From: Shinella sp. XGS7
Lineage (GTDB): Bacteria; Pseudomonadota; Gammaproteobacteria; Burkholderiales; Burkholderiaceae_C
Length of the DNA: 64,000 nucleotides
Assembly: GCF_020535565.1 (NCBI RefSeq)
Contig: NZ_CP084758.1
Location: forward strand, 1,391,501 to 1,455,500
Direction of reading: 5' to 3'
Shown: one piece after another, positions 31,545 through 41,114 of the stretch
Layout of the letters: each line of letters begins with the position of its first letter
Numbering within the stretch: position 1 is the stretch's first letter
Position numbers and translations under genes: made by a program
Notes under the pieces: model-generated
Databases searched by the model: none
Seen by the model: the letters and a program-made list of their open reading frames with translations, nothing else
What the model was told of the DNA's origin: nothing

Positions 31545-32735
31545 ATGACGCCAGAACCCCAAGCCCGATCACGCCAGCTGCTCCAGGACCTTTCCGCCCC
31601 GGCCGTGGTGGCCGGCTTTGTGGCGGTGCTGGTGGGCTTCACCAGTTCGGTGGCCATCGTATTCCAGGCCGCCCAGGCCCTGGGGGCCACAGCGGCCCAG
31701 ACCAGCTCCTGGATGTGGGCCCTGGGCCTGGGCATGGGCATCACCAGCCTGGGTCTGGCCCTGTGGACCCGCCAGCCCGTGCTCACCGCCTGGTCTACGC
31801 CTGGCGCAGCCCTGCTGGCCGGCACGGCGGGGATCTCCATGCCCGAGGCCATCGGGGCCTTCCTGGTCTGCGGCGCGCTGATCATGCTCTTCGGCGTCAC
31901 GCGCTGGTTCGAGAAATTGATGGACCGCATCCCCCTGGCCGTGGCCGCGGCCCTGCTGGCCGGGGTGCTGGCGCGCTTCGGTCTGGATGCCGTGCTCACC
32001 GTCAAGAGCGCGCCCCTGATGGTGCTGATGATGGCCGGCGCCTATCTGCTGGCCAAGCGGCTGCTGCCCCGCTACGCCGTGCCCTGCGTGCTGCTGACGG
32101 GCATCGTCGTGGCCGCGCTGCAGGGCCGCATCCACCTGGCCGAGGTGCACTGGGCCTGGGCCCAGCCGGTCTGGACCACGCCCAGCTTCAGCCTGGCGGC
32201 CCTGGTGGGCGTGGCCCTGCCGCTGTTCCTGGTGACCATGGCCTCGCAGAACCTGCCCGGCGTGGCGGCGCAGCGCGCCTCGGGCTACCAGACCCCGGTC
32301 TCGGCTTCGATCACGGTGACGGGTCTTGCCAGCTTTGTGCTGGCGCCGTTTGGCGGCTATGCCTTCAATCTGGCCGCCATCACCGCGGCCATCTGCATGG
32401 GCCGCGAGGCGCATGAAGACCCGGCCAAGCGCTACACCGCCGCCGCCATGGCCGGCGTGTTCTACATCGCCGTGGGCCTGGCCGGCGGGGCCGTGGTGGG
32501 CCTGCTGGCCGCCTTTCCGCGCGAGCTGGTGGCGGCCGTGGCGGGCCTGGCCCTGCTGGGCACGATTGCCGGCGGCCTGAGCACCGCGCTCAAGGACGAG
32601 CAGCACCGCGACGCCGCCATCCTCACCTTTCTGGTCACGCTCTCCGGCCTGAACCTGCTGGGCATAGGCTCGGCCTTCTGGGGCGTGGTGGCCGGCAGCG
32701 TGGCCCTGCTGGTGGCCCGCTTTCGCGCCCGCTGA
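31545..32735 (+). CDS. benE: BenE-family benzoate transporter
   Basis: A 396-residue membrane protein with about twelve helices. VLVGFTSSVAIVFQAAQALG, the block TAWSTPGAALL and NLPGVAAQRASGYQTPVS are BenE-family signatures. BenE imports benzoate by proton symport in Acinetobacter, but no benzoate-degradation genes are present in this window, so the actual aromatic or other acid carried is open. Start ATG 31545 is favoured over the long upstream frame, which overlaps ChaN and the amidotransferase. Confidence 0.88.
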   Translation: MTPEPQARSRQLLQDLSAPAVVAGFVAVLVGFTSSVAIVFQAAQALGATAAQTSSWMWALGLGMGITSLGLALWTRQPVLTAWSTPGAALLAGTAGISMPEAIGAFLVCGALIMLFGVTRWFEKLMDRIPLAVAAALLAGVLARFGLDAVLTVKSAPLMVLMMAGAYLLAKRLLPRYAVPCVLLTGIVVAALQGRIHLAEVHWAWAQPVWTTPSFSLAALVGVALPLFLVTMASQNLPGVAAQRASGYQTPVSASITVTGLASFVLAPFGGYAFNLAAITAAICMGREAHEDPAKRYTAAAMAGVFYIAVGLAGGAVVGLLAAFPRELVAAVAGLALLGTIAGGLSTALKDEQHRDAAILTFLVTLSGLNLLGIGSAFWGVVAGSVALLVARFRAR

Positions 32736-32780
32736 GCCGCCTGGCCGATAATCCCGCCCCCACCGATAAAGAGGCTTGCC

Positions 32781-33116
32781 ATGAAGAAGACGTTCCAACT
32801 CCAGATCGAAGGCAAGCATCCCGAGCGCCTGCTGGAGGCCATCAAGCACGAGATCCGCCAGTACATGAAGCGCGAGCGTCGCAAGACCCTGCCCTCGCAG
32901 ATGGACTTCTGGGACTTCGACTGCCGCTTCGGCCTGACTGAGGACAGCGCCGAGGTCTGCCATGTGGGCGCCTTCATGGACCGCATCAACGAAGCCGCCG
33001 CTGCCGGCGCGCCGGCCTTCTACCTGGAGCTGCTGGCCAAGCCGGCCCAGCGCCGCTTCGTGCCCCGCCCGGCAGCCGCAGCAGCAGCAGACGAGCCGGA
33101 CTCCGAAGAAACCTGA
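32781..33116 (+). CDS. DUF6172 family protein
   Basis: A small basic protein of 111 residues, conserved in Betaproteobacteria and others, opening MKKTFQLQIEGKHPERLLEAIKHEIRQY (shown in part: MKKTFQLQIEGKHPER) with the later DFWDFDCRFG block. No catalytic motif is visible and the function is unknown. The C-terminal Ala-rich tail looks disordered. It sits between benE and gshB on the same strand, 45 bases after benE. Confidence 0.7.
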   Translation: MKKTFQLQIEGKHPERLLEAIKHEIRQYMKRERRKTLPSQMDFWDFDCRFGLTEDSAEVCHVGAFMDRINEAAAAGAPAFYLELLAKPAQRRFVPRPAAAAAADEPDSEET

Positions 33117-33182
33117 GCCCGGCAGCGCGGCGTTTGCCGTGCCACACTGCGGCCCGTCATCCTGGAAGAAAGCGCCACGCCC

Positions 33183-34136
33183 ATGATCCTGCTCTTCGTC
33201 GCCGACCCGCTGGAAACGTTCAAGACCTACAAGGACACGACGTTCTCGATGATGCGCGAAGCCGCCGGCCGCGGCCATGTGCTGTGGGCCTGCCATCCCG
33301 CCGATCTGGTGTGGGTCAGCGGCGGTCAGGTCACGGCGCGCGGCGCGCGGCGCATCGCGCTCACCGGCGATGAACACGACTGGTTCCGCACCGAGGAGAC
33401 GGCCGATCTGGGCCTGGCTGCCGGCACCGACGCCATCATCATGCGCAAGGACCCGCCTTTTGACAGCGAGTTCTTTTACGCCACCCACCTGCTCTCCCAG
33501 GCCGAGCGCGAGGGCGCCCGCGTCTTCAACAAGCCCGCGGCCCTGCGCGACCACCCCGAGAAGCTGGCCATCCTGGAGTTTCCCGAGTACATCTCGCCCA
33601 CCCTGGTGACGCGCAGCGCCGAGGCCATCAAGGCCTTCCACGCCGAGCACCGCGACATCATCCTCAAGCCCCTGGACGGCATGGGGGGCATGGGCATCTT
33701 CCGCGTGGGCCCCGATGCGCTGAACCTGGGCTCCATCATCGAGACGCTCAACAAGGGCGGCGCCGAAACCGTGATGGTGCAGCGCTACGTGCCCGAGATC
33801 GTCAAGGGCGACAAGCGCGTGCTGGTGATCGGCGGCGAGGTCGTGCCCTGGTGCCTGGCGCGCATCCCGCAGGGCAGCGAGATCCGCGGCAATCTGGCGG
33901 CGGGTGGCAAGGGCGTGGCCCAGCCCATCAGCACGCGCGACCGCGAGATCGCCGAGGGCGTGGCCGCCAAGCTCAGCGCCCGCGGCCTGCTGCTGATGGG
34001 CCTGGACGTGATCGGTGATTGCCTCACCGAGATCAATGTCACCAGCCCCACGGGTTTCCAGGAGATCAGCCGCCAGAGCGGCATCGATGTGCCCAAGCTC
34101 TTCATTGACGCGCTGGAGCGCGCCAGCGCGGCTTGA
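33183..34136 (+). CDS. gshB: Glutathione synthetase
   Basis: A 317-residue ATP-grasp enzyme joining gamma-glutamylcysteine and glycine. Signatures include the N-terminal FVADPLETFKTYKDTTFSMM, MRKDPPFDSEFFYATHLL, the glycine-rich loop LKPLDGMGGMGIFR and GDCLTEINVTSPTG near the C-terminus. Length is normal. It completes the glutathione pathway begun by gshA at 18791. Its 3' end overlaps the convergent P450 gene by 35 bases. Confidence 0.95.
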   Translation: MILLFVADPLETFKTYKDTTFSMMREAAGRGHVLWACHPADLVWVSGGQVTARGARRIALTGDEHDWFRTEETADLGLAAGTDAIIMRKDPPFDSEFFYATHLLSQAEREGARVFNKPAALRDHPEKLAILEFPEYISPTLVTRSAEAIKAFHAEHRDIILKPLDGMGGMGIFRVGPDALNLGSIIETLNKGGAETVMVQRYVPEIVKGDKRVLVIGGEVVPWCLARIPQGSEIRGNLAAGGKGVAQPISTRDREIAEGVAAKLSARGLLLMGLDVIGDCLTEINVTSPTGFQEISRQSGIDVPKLFIDALERASAA

Positions 34137-35535
34137 TCACCAGCTGCAGCGGCTGCGCCGGCCGCAGCGTGATGTTCAGCACCGGGCGCGGCGCGGGAGC
34201 GCCGGGCAGGGGCTGCAGCTCGTAGCGCTGCAGGATCAGGGCCGCGATCAGGCCCATCTCGGTGAGCGCGAAGTGGCTGCCCAGGCAAACCCGCGGGCCC
34301 ACGCCGAAGGGCATCCAGGCGCCGCGCGGAATCTCCGGGTGGCCGCAGGCCGGATCGAAGCGTTCGGGCCGGAAGGCCGCCGGTTCCTGGAACCAGCGCG
34401 GGTCGCGCTGCATCACCCAGGGCGTGAGCCGCAGCAGGGCGCCGGGCGGCAGCTCATAGCCGGCCACGCTGAGCGGCTGCGTGAGGCGCCGGGTGAAGAG
34501 GGCGGCGCCGGGCGGGTACAGGCGCAGCGCCTCCTTCAGGCTGGCCTGCAGCCAGGGCAGCTGGGCCAGGTCGGCCACATGGGGCGCGCGCGCACGTGGG
34601 CCCTCGCCCAGCAGGGCCTGCACCTCGGCCGCCGCCCGGGCCTGGGCTTGCGGGTGCGCGGCCATGCACCAGCCCCACCAGCTCAGGGCGCTGGCGCTGG
34701 TCTCGTGGCCGGCCAGGAAGATGGTCATGCACTCGTCGCGCAAGGCCTGCTCGTCCAGGGCCTGACCCTGCTCGTCGCGCAGGCCCAGCAGCATCTGCAG
34801 CAGATCCTCGGGCGGGACGGCCCCCTCCGGCAGGGCCCGGCGTCGCGCCAGCTCGCCGCGCACCAGCTGCTCCAGGGTGCGCAGGGCGCGGCGCTTGGCC
34901 CCTTTCCAGGGTGCCCAGAGCGGGGCGTTGGCGGGCCAGTACATCTCGGCCATGGCCTCCACGCCGAGCACATGCACGGCCTCGGCGGCCTGGGCCGAGA
35001 CCGTGCTCGCGCCCACATCGGCGCGCGAGAACAGGCTGCGCAGGATCACGTCCATGGTGAGCTGGGTCATGGCGGCCTCGAAGGGAAAGGCCGCCTGGCC
35101 CGCCTGCGCCTCCCAGTGGCGCAGCGCGCTCTGCGCGGCCTGCACCATCAGCGGCGCGAAGCCCTCCACCCGCTTGGGCGAAAAGCCGGGCTGCAGCATC
35201 TGGCGCTGGCGCTTCCAGGGCGCGCCCTCGGCCACCAGCACGCTCTGGCCATGGGCCGAGGCAAAGACCTCGGTGCCGCGCTCCCAGCGGATCAGGCGCT
35301 CGTGGCCGGCCACCAGCAGCTCGCGCACCTGCTCGGGGTGAAAGAAGCTGTAGTCGTGCAGATGCAGCAGGCGCTGGTAGACCACATCGCCCCAGCGCTG
35401 CTGCAGGCGGCTCATATGGCCCAGATAGTCCTCGCGCATGGCGCGCATCAGGGGCAGGCCGGCCCAGCGCGGGGCGGGGCCGGGAGGCAGGGCGGCACGG
35501 GCCGCCGTGGTGTGGGGTTTGGCCTGGGTTTGCAT
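34102..35535 (-). CDS. Cytochrome P450
   Basis: A 477-residue P450 with every core motif: I-helix AGHETS (275-280), K-helix ExxR (EALR, 335-338) and the heme-thiolate loop FGVGPRVCLG with Cys417. There is no membrane anchor, so it is cytoplasmic and needs separate ferredoxin partners, not seen here. The sequence is nearest in style to the CYP4/CYP102-like bacterial class that often oxidises fatty acids or terpenoids; the substrate is unknown. A divergently transcribed AraC gene 93 bases upstream may control it. The open frame extends far upstream, but ATG 35535 fits the family. Confidence 0.93.
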   Translation of the reverse strand: MQTQAKPHTTAARAALPPGPAPRWAGLPLMRAMREDYLGHMSRLQQRWGDVVYQRLLHLHDYSFFHPEQVRELLVAGHERLIRWERGTEVFASAHGQSVLVAEGAPWKRQRQMLQPGFSPKRVEGFAPLMVQAAQSALRHWEAQAGQAAFPFEAAMTQLTMDVILRSLFSRADVGASTVSAQAAEAVHVLGVEAMAEMYWPANAPLWAPWKGAKRRALRTLEQLVRGELARRRALPEGAVPPEDLLQMLLGLRDEQGQALDEQALRDECMTIFLAGHETSASALSWWGWCMAAHPQAQARAAAEVQALLGEGPRARAPHVADLAQLPWLQASLKEALRLYPPGAALFTRRLTQPLSVAGYELPPGALLRLTPWVMQRDPRWFQEPAAFRPERFDPACGHPEIPRGAWMPFGVGPRVCLGSHFALTEMGLIAALILQRYELQPLPGAPAPRPVLNITLRPAQPLQLVIKPRWRAPARQ

Positions 35536-35628
35536 GGCCGCCACTGTGCGGCGCCGCGGGCCGGGCGGTATTGAACGGATTCGACATGCGCGCCGGGGCT
35601 CCCGAGCGGCCCTAGACTGGCGGCCATC

Positions 35629-36510
35629 ATGTCGGACGAAAACCAGGACGCGGGGCTGCTGCCCGACACCGAGGCCCAGGCCCGCCTGCTGGCCCCGGGT
35701 CTGGCCCTGGCCGGCTGTGTGCAGGCCTATCTGTGGCGCGACACCACGCGGGCGCGCCGGCTCAGCCCGGCCCAGCGCGGCAGCTGGTTCCCGGCCACCA
35801 CCTTCTGCGGCATGAGCTGGTCGCTGCAGGGCGAGGGCTGGGAGGTGGACGAGCGCGGCGAGCTCCAGCCCCTGGCCGGGCGCAGCCTGCTGGTGGGGCC
35901 GCGCAGCCGGCCCGTGCTCTACCGCTCGGGGCCCGAGGGCGGCCAGGCCTTTTTTGTGGCCCTCAACAGCGATGCCCTGCTGGCCCTGACCGGCCTGGAC
36001 ATCGCGCCCCTGCTGGACCGCTGCCTGGACATGGACGCCCTGCTGGGGCCCGACTGGCAGGCCCTGAACCAGCGCATGCTGGCCTGCCGCGAGGCGGCGC
36101 AGTGCCAGCAGGTGTTGGAGGACTTCCTGCGCCCGCGCTGGCGCGCGCACTGCGCGGCCCAGGGCCTGAGCTTTCCCTACCGCGACTGGGCCCAGAACAT
36201 CGCCCTGCGCGTGGCGGCCAGCGAGGGCGGGCGCAGCCTGCGCCAGATGGAGCGCCGCTTCAAGCGCTGGACCGGGCGCAGCCAGCGTGAGCTGCGTCAG
36301 ATGCAGCGCAGCGAGGCGGCCTTCCAGAAGATGCGCCAGGCGGTGGAGCAGGGCCAGCTGGTCTGGAGCGAGCTGGCCCTGGATGCCGGCTATGCCGACC
36401 AGGCCCATCTGTGCCGCGAGGTCAAGCGCGTCACCGGCTTCAGCCCCGAGGAGCTGCGCCGGCGCATCCTGGGGGAAGAGGCCTTCTGGGCCTATCGCAT
36501 CTGGGTCTAG
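35629..36510 (+). CDS. AraC-family transcriptional regulator
   Basis: A 293-residue regulator. The C-terminal third (about 190-285) carries two helix-turn-helix motifs of the AraC/XylS type, including SLRQMERRFKRWTGRSQREL and LALDAGYADQAHLCREVKRVTGFSPEEL. The N-terminal part is a likely effector-sensing cupin-like domain (SWFPATTFCGMSWSLQGEG). It is divergent from the P450 and is a good candidate for its activator. The stop overlaps that of the convergent PepSY gene by four bases. Confidence 0.88.
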   Translation: MSDENQDAGLLPDTEAQARLLAPGLALAGCVQAYLWRDTTRARRLSPAQRGSWFPATTFCGMSWSLQGEGWEVDERGELQPLAGRSLLVGPRSRPVLYRSGPEGGQAFFVALNSDALLALTGLDIAPLLDRCLDMDALLGPDWQALNQRMLACREAAQCQQVLEDFLRPRWRAHCAAQGLSFPYRDWAQNIALRVAASEGGRSLRQMERRFKRWTGRSQRELRQMQRSEAAFQKMRQAVEQGQLVWSELALDAGYADQAHLCREVKRVTGFSPEELRRRILGEEAFWAYRIWV

Positions 36511-38126
36511 GCGGGTGTGGCGGCGGCGCTCGGGGCCTGGGCGGCCCAGACGCTGTCCGCCGCCCCCTGCTGCACGCGCCGCGCCGTGGCGCACGCCATC
36601 CAGACCAGGGCCAGGGCGCCCGCCAAGGCCGTCAGGTCCAGCACCGGGTTCTGAGCCCAGGGCCGGCCCAGGCCCCAGGCCAGCAGGCTGCCCGCCGGGA
36701 TGGCGGCCGTCAGGCCGGCTGCGGCCCACAGCAGATGCACGGCGGCCCGGGCCGCGCCACGCCATGCCGCCCAGGCCAGGGCGGCGAAGAAGGCGCCGTA
36801 GTACAGGGCCTGGTGCCAGGCCAGCAGGGCGGGTGTGAGCCCGTTGAGCCAGCGCGTGGCCGCCAGCATCAGCGAGAGCCCGCAGACGCTGCCCAGGCAC
36901 ACGCCCACGGTGGCGGCGGCCATCAGGCGGGTGTCGCGGCGCTGCGCGGGCGGCGTGCCATCCTTGGCGGCGCGGCGCCGCCGCGTCTCCACCCAGAGCA
37001 GATTGCCGCTGTAGAAGAGCCAGGCGCCGGCCAGGCCCAGCAGAAAGTACAGCCACTGCACCGTGCTGCCGCCGAAGGCCGCCATATGCAGGGCGAAGAA
37101 GCTGCTGATCCAGGTGTTGGGCGTGTCCTGGCCGCCGGGCAGGTAGTCGCGGCTGAGGAGCTTGCCGCTATAGGGGTCCAGGGCCACGAAGCCGCCCTGG
37201 GCGCGCGGCGCCAGGGCCTCGGGGTGCTTGCCCCAGACCCGTACCATGGCGCGCGGGCCCAGCACCTGCTGGTACTGCAGATAGTCGGGTTCGAAGCCCG
37301 GCGCCTCGGCGCGGGCCCGCTCCAGCAGCGCCGCCGGCGCCAGCAGCTGCGCCGGGTCGCGCGGGGCCTGGGCCTTGGGCGGGCCGCCACCGCCGCGCTG
37401 CATGGTGCTGCTCCACTGGCCCTGGTGCACGAGCTTGTCCTGCACCCAGTAGATCTGGTCGTGGAAGGCGAAGACCACGGCCGTGAGCGCCATCACCAGA
37501 TGGAAGGGCAGGCTGACGATGCCCACCACATTGTGGGCGTCCAGCCACATGCGCTTGAGGTTCTTCTTGCCCAGGCGCAGGGCGAAGAAGTCCTTCACCA
37601 GGGAGGGCAGCAGCACCACCACGCCCGAGATGAGGGCCAGGGCGTAGAGGGCCGAGACCAGGCCCATGAACCAGCGGTTGGGGTCGCTGTCCAGGGGCAG
37701 ACCCACCACGCGGTGCAGCACGTCGATGAAGCCCGCCAGGGGCGAGGGCTGCAGCTCCTGCACCCGCAGCGCGCCGCCGGCATCCAGATCGGCGCCGAAG
37801 CGGCGCAGGCCGGAGTCGTCGTGGTCGTCGGCCGCCTCGTCACGGCGCTCCCAGAGCAGGCGGGCCGCCACCTCGGGGCCCTCGTGCAGGCGCAGCACAA
37901 AGCGCTGGGCCAGCTCAGGCTCGCGGGCCAGGGCCTGGGTGATCAGGCTGTTGGCCTGGTCCAGCGGCGTCAGGGCCTGCAGGCGGGGCGGCGCGGACCA
38001 GCGCGCCAGCGGCTCCTTGAACACCGTCAGCGCCCCGGCATAAAAGGCGATGAACAGGGCCATGCCGCTGAGGATGCCGGTCCAGGTGTGGACGGATTTG
38101 TAGAGGCGGATGTAGTCGGATCTCAT
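36507..38126 (-). CDS. PepSY-associated membrane protein (putative ferric-siderophore reductase)
   Basis: A 539-residue inner-membrane protein of the PepSY-TM (iron-regulated, PiuB-like) family. The first helix region YKSVHTWTGILSGMALFIAFYAGAL, with its histidine, begins at about residue 10, followed by a periplasmic PepSY-like domain, further helices (WLDAHNVVGIVSLPFHLVMALTAVVFAF), and a C-terminal helical bundle. Such proteins accompany TonB siderophore receptors and are proposed to reduce ferric siderophores using conserved histidine-bound heme. It is last in the operon with DUF3325-like genes and the receptor. Confidence 0.85.
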   Translation of the reverse strand: MRSDYIRLYKSVHTWTGILSGMALFIAFYAGALTVFKEPLARWSAPPRLQALTPLDQANSLITQALAREPELAQRFVLRLHEGPEVAARLLWERRDEAADDHDDSGLRRFGADLDAGGALRVQELQPSPLAGFIDVLHRVVGLPLDSDPNRWFMGLVSALYALALISGVVVLLPSLVKDFFALRLGKKNLKRMWLDAHNVVGIVSLPFHLVMALTAVVFAFHDQIYWVQDKLVHQGQWSSTMQRGGGGPPKAQAPRDPAQLLAPAALLERARAEAPGFEPDYLQYQQVLGPRAMVRVWGKHPEALAPRAQGGFVALDPYSGKLLSRDYLPGGQDTPNTWISSFFALHMAAFGGSTVQWLYFLLGLAGAWLFYSGNLLWVETRRRRAAKDGTPPAQRRDTRLMAAATVGVCLGSVCGLSLMLAATRWLNGLTPALLAWHQALYYGAFFAALAWAAWRGAARAAVHLLWAAAGLTAAIPAGSLLAWGLGRPWAQNPVLDLTALAGALALVWMACATARRVQQGAADSVWAAQAPSAAATPA

Positions 38127-38144
38127 CTCGGCGTCCTTCCGTCT

Positions 38145-38447
38145 TCAGGCGCGCAGGGCCAGCAGGGCGGCTGCGCTCAGCAGGGTGGCCCCGCCCAGCC
38201 CGAGCCAGGCCTGCAGGCCGCTGCGAAAGAAATAGACCCCGCCGGCAATGCCCAGCCAGAGCGGGGCCACCATCCACATGGCCAGCTGGCCGCGTGGCGA
38301 GAGGGCCAGGCTGGCCCGGGTGAGGTCCGAGAACAGGGCACTGGCCAGCAGGGCCAGGGCCAGGCCCAGCAGCTGGCCGGCGAGGGTCTTGCTGAGCCAG
38401 TCGCTGCGGATGGGCGGCTTCTTCGGCGGACTGTCGGCCGCGCTCAT
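38145..38447 (-). CDS. Small membrane protein of the siderophore operon (DUF3649-like)
   Basis: A 100-residue protein with three predicted helices (about 22-42, 53-75 and 80-98) and a short charged N-terminus. It resembles DUF3649-type small proteins found between siderophore receptors and PepSY reductases, but I cannot confirm the family from motifs. Its start overlaps the DUF3325-like stop by four bases, and it lies 18 bases before the PepSY gene. Confidence 0.6.
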   Translation of the reverse strand: MSAADSPPKKPPIRSDWLSKTLAGQLLGLALALLASALFSDLTRASLALSPRGQLAMWMVAPLWLGIAGGVYFFRSGLQAWLGLGGATLLSAAALLALRA

Positions 38448-38719
38448 GCCGCCCTCCCGTAGAGCTGGCGCAGGGCGCCCAGATAGGGCCAGGCCGCGAA
38501 GGCCAGCATCAGCAGGGTGATGAGGGTGAAGAGGGCGGGCAGGGTCTGCATCGCGCGCAAGAGGGCGGCGGCGCCCGCCATCACCAGCAGCAGGCCGGCG
38601 ATGCGCGCCGGCCGCGCCGGCCAGGCCCGCGCCAGCAGGCGTTGGTGGGGCGAGGCCAGGTAGACGCTGAGACTGCCCAGCAAGGCCCCGAGCAGGCCCA
38701 GCAGCAGGGTGAGCTTCAT
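38444..38719 (-). CDS. DUF3325-like small membrane protein
   Basis: A 91-residue inner-membrane protein with three helices and the segment VYLASPHQRLLARAWPARPAR, close to the DUF3325 pattern common in TonB siderophore receptor operons. Function is unknown. It begins 19 bases after the receptor stop and overlaps the next gene by four bases, so the four genes 40952-36507 almost certainly form one operon. Confidence 0.7.
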   Translation of the reverse strand: MKLTLLLGLLGALLGSLSVYLASPHQRLLARAWPARPARIAGLLLVMAGAAALLRAMQTLPALFTLITLLMLAFAAWPYLGALRQLYGRAA

Positions 38720-38738
38720 GGCTTGATCTCGGGCGGGC

Positions 38739-40952
38739 TCAGAAGTCCAGCGTGGCCGAGGCCGAGACGCTGCGCGGCGCGCCCAGGGTGGCGATGGGCG
38801 TGGTGTCGCTGAAGGAGCCGTTGTAGTAGGCCTTGTTGCTCACATTGCTGGCGCTCAGGCGCAGCACCAGGGCGCGACCGTCCAGCCGGGTGCGGTAGCG
38901 CGCGCCCAGCTCCAGCACGCCCCAGCCGGGGATGCGCTGGGTGTTGGCCGCATCGACGAACTGGCCGCTGCTGGCCGTGGTGTGGGCGCTCAGGCTCAGG
39001 CCCGGCGCGAAGGGCGTGTCCCAGTCCAGGCCCAGATTGGCCTGCAGCGTGGGCGCACCCACGGCGCGCAGGCCGTTCAGGGCCGGGTTGCCAGTCTCGG
39101 TCTGGGTGCCGCGGGTATAGACCGCGCCGCCCAGCAGGCGCAGCTGCGGGCTCAGGGCGCCCGAGGTGTTCCACTCCAGGCCGCGCACGCGCTTCTCGCC
39201 GCCGTCCGAGGGCGTCTTGTCGGCCAGGGTGATGAGCATGGGCTTGTCGATCTGGAACAGGGCGGCGGTATTGGTCCAGCCGCCGCGCTGCCACTTGATG
39301 CCGGCCTCGCGCTGGCGTGTCTTGTAGGGCGCGAAGGTGTGGTCGATGGCATAGGTGGGCTTGCTCACCGAGTCGCCCTTGCTCAGGCCTTCCACATAGT
39401 TGGCATAGAAGGCCAGGTCGGGGCCCCAGGGCTTGAACACCAGGCCCAGGGCGGGCGTGGTGGCGCTCTTGTCATAGGGCGTGCCGCTGAGGGCGCCGGT
39501 GGCCGCGACGAAGTTGCTGGTCTTGACGCGCTGGTGGCGCAGGCCCAGGGTCAGGCGCAGGCTGTCGCCCCACATCGAGAGGCTGTCCACCAGGGCCAGG
39601 CTGCTGAGGCGGTTCTCGCTGGTCTTGGGCGCGCTGTCCGGGCCGGCGGGCATGGGGGTGTAGGTGGGCTGGTAGATGCTGGTGCTGAAAGGGCTGGAGC
39701 CGCGGCTGGCCGCGCCGGCCTCCTGGTTCAGCTGCGAGGCCTGCAGCACCAGCTCGTGCACCACGGCGCCGGTCTCGAGGTTCAGGCGCAGGCCGGCTTC
39801 GAGCGCGCGGTTGTCGGCATGGCCCAGCTGGGCATAGGTGGCGCTCGTGCGGCTCAGGCCCTCGGGGCTGAGATTGCGCACATGGGAGCCGCTGATGAAG
39901 CCGCTGTAGTCGTGCTGCATCAGGCCGGCCGAGGCAAAGCCGGCCAGGCGCGGCGTGAACTGGTACTCCGCGCGCAGCACCAGACCCTGGCTCTTCTGGC
40001 GGCCCTGGGCCGCAGGAAACTGGTTGGCGCTGCCCTTGGGGGCCGCGGGAATGGCGCCGCTGAACCAGTACATGGCCGGCATGCCGCCACGGAAGGATTC
40101 GCTCACGCTGTAGAGGTCGGCCGTGGCGCGCAGCGCGCCCTCGCGCAGATCCAGGGCCAGGCTCAGCAGCTCGCGCTTGTTCTTGCGGCCCTCGATCAGG
40201 CCTTCGCCATCGCTGTAGGCGGCATTGCTGCGCAGGCCCCACTGGCCGCGTTCGCCGAAGCGCCGGCCCAGGTCCAGGGCCAGGCCGGCCTGGCCGGAGT
40301 CCAGCAGGCTGAAGCTGGCGCGGGTCAGCGGCTCGTCGCCGGCGCGCTTGGGCACCAGATTGATCACGCCGCCCACGGCGCCGCTGGGCGCCATGCCGCT
40401 GAACAGGGCGTTGGGGCCCTTGAGCACTTCCACGCGCTCGACGAACTCCAGCGGCACATGGCCCAGGGGCAGCACGCCGAACATGCCGTTGAAGGCCACA
40501 TCGTTCTGGTTGACGTCGAAGCCGCGGATGCGGAAGTTCTCGTTGGGATGGCCGCTGGAGGTGGTGAAGCGCACCGAGGGGTCGGCGCCCAGCACATCGG
40601 CCAGGCTGCGTGCCTGCTTGTCCTGGATCAGCTCGGCCGTGTAGCTGCTCACATTGAAGGGTGTGTCCATCACATCCACATTGCCCAGCAGGCCCAGGCG
40701 GGCGCCGCGCGCCACCTGACCGCCGGGGGCGGCGGCGGGCAGATCGTCGACACCGGCGCGGCTGGCCTTGACCTTGACGGTGGGCAGCACGGCCTCGGCG
40801 TTCTCACGCGCATCGCTGCCCGTCTGGGCCTGGACGCCGGCGGCGCACAGCAGCAGGGCGCCGCAGAGCAGGCGGGTGGCAGCGGCGATGGGGCGCAGTC
40901 CGCCGGTCTGGGCGAAGTCGGTCGTGGTGAGGCGGCCTTGTGTGAGGCGCAT
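38739..40952 (-). CDS. TonB-dependent siderophore receptor
   Basis: A 737-residue receptor: signal peptide (about 1-42, cleavage near VQAQ), plug domain with VDVMDTPFNVSSYT, the RIRGFDVNQND block and VERVEVLKGPNALFSGMAPSGAVGGVINLVPKR (conserved plug sequence), then a barrel ending SASATLDF. This is the FpvA/FhuE-like siderophore class rather than the heme class. ATG 40952 has AGGAG in the right position; a GTG three codons earlier is possible. A Fur-like box lies about 163 bases upstream. The siderophore is unknown, and no biosynthesis genes are in the window. Confidence 0.92.
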   Translation of the reverse strand: MRLTQGRLTTTDFAQTGGLRPIAAATRLLCGALLLCAAGVQAQTGSDARENAEAVLPTVKVKASRAGVDDLPAAAPGGQVARGARLGLLGNVDVMDTPFNVSSYTAELIQDKQARSLADVLGADPSVRFTTSSGHPNENFRIRGFDVNQNDVAFNGMFGVLPLGHVPLEFVERVEVLKGPNALFSGMAPSGAVGGVINLVPKRAGDEPLTRASFSLLDSGQAGLALDLGRRFGERGQWGLRSNAAYSDGEGLIEGRKNKRELLSLALDLREGALRATADLYSVSESFRGGMPAMYWFSGAIPAAPKGSANQFPAAQGRQKSQGLVLRAEYQFTPRLAGFASAGLMQHDYSGFISGSHVRNLSPEGLSRTSATYAQLGHADNRALEAGLRLNLETGAVVHELVLQASQLNQEAGAASRGSSPFSTSIYQPTYTPMPAGPDSAPKTSENRLSSLALVDSLSMWGDSLRLTLGLRHQRVKTSNFVAATGALSGTPYDKSATTPALGLVFKPWGPDLAFYANYVEGLSKGDSVSKPTYAIDHTFAPYKTRQREAGIKWQRGGWTNTAALFQIDKPMLITLADKTPSDGGEKRVRGLEWNTSGALSPQLRLLGGAVYTRGTQTETGNPALNGLRAVGAPTLQANLGLDWDTPFAPGLSLSAHTTASSGQFVDAANTQRIPGWGVLELGARYRTRLDGRALVLRLSASNVSNKAYYNGSFSDTTPIATLGAPRSVSASATLDF

Positions 40953-41114
40953 GGGGTTCACTCCTGAGGTGTGTTGTTGTGGGCATCAACCTCAGGCGCG
41001 TTCTGGGAGCGCGCAGCGCAGCCCCCGGCCCCCTCGAGGCGGGGCGGCAGGGCTTGCAAAAAGGCGGTGCCGTCGGGTGCGCCTGAACCGCGCACTCCCG
41101 GTGACGGCCTGATT

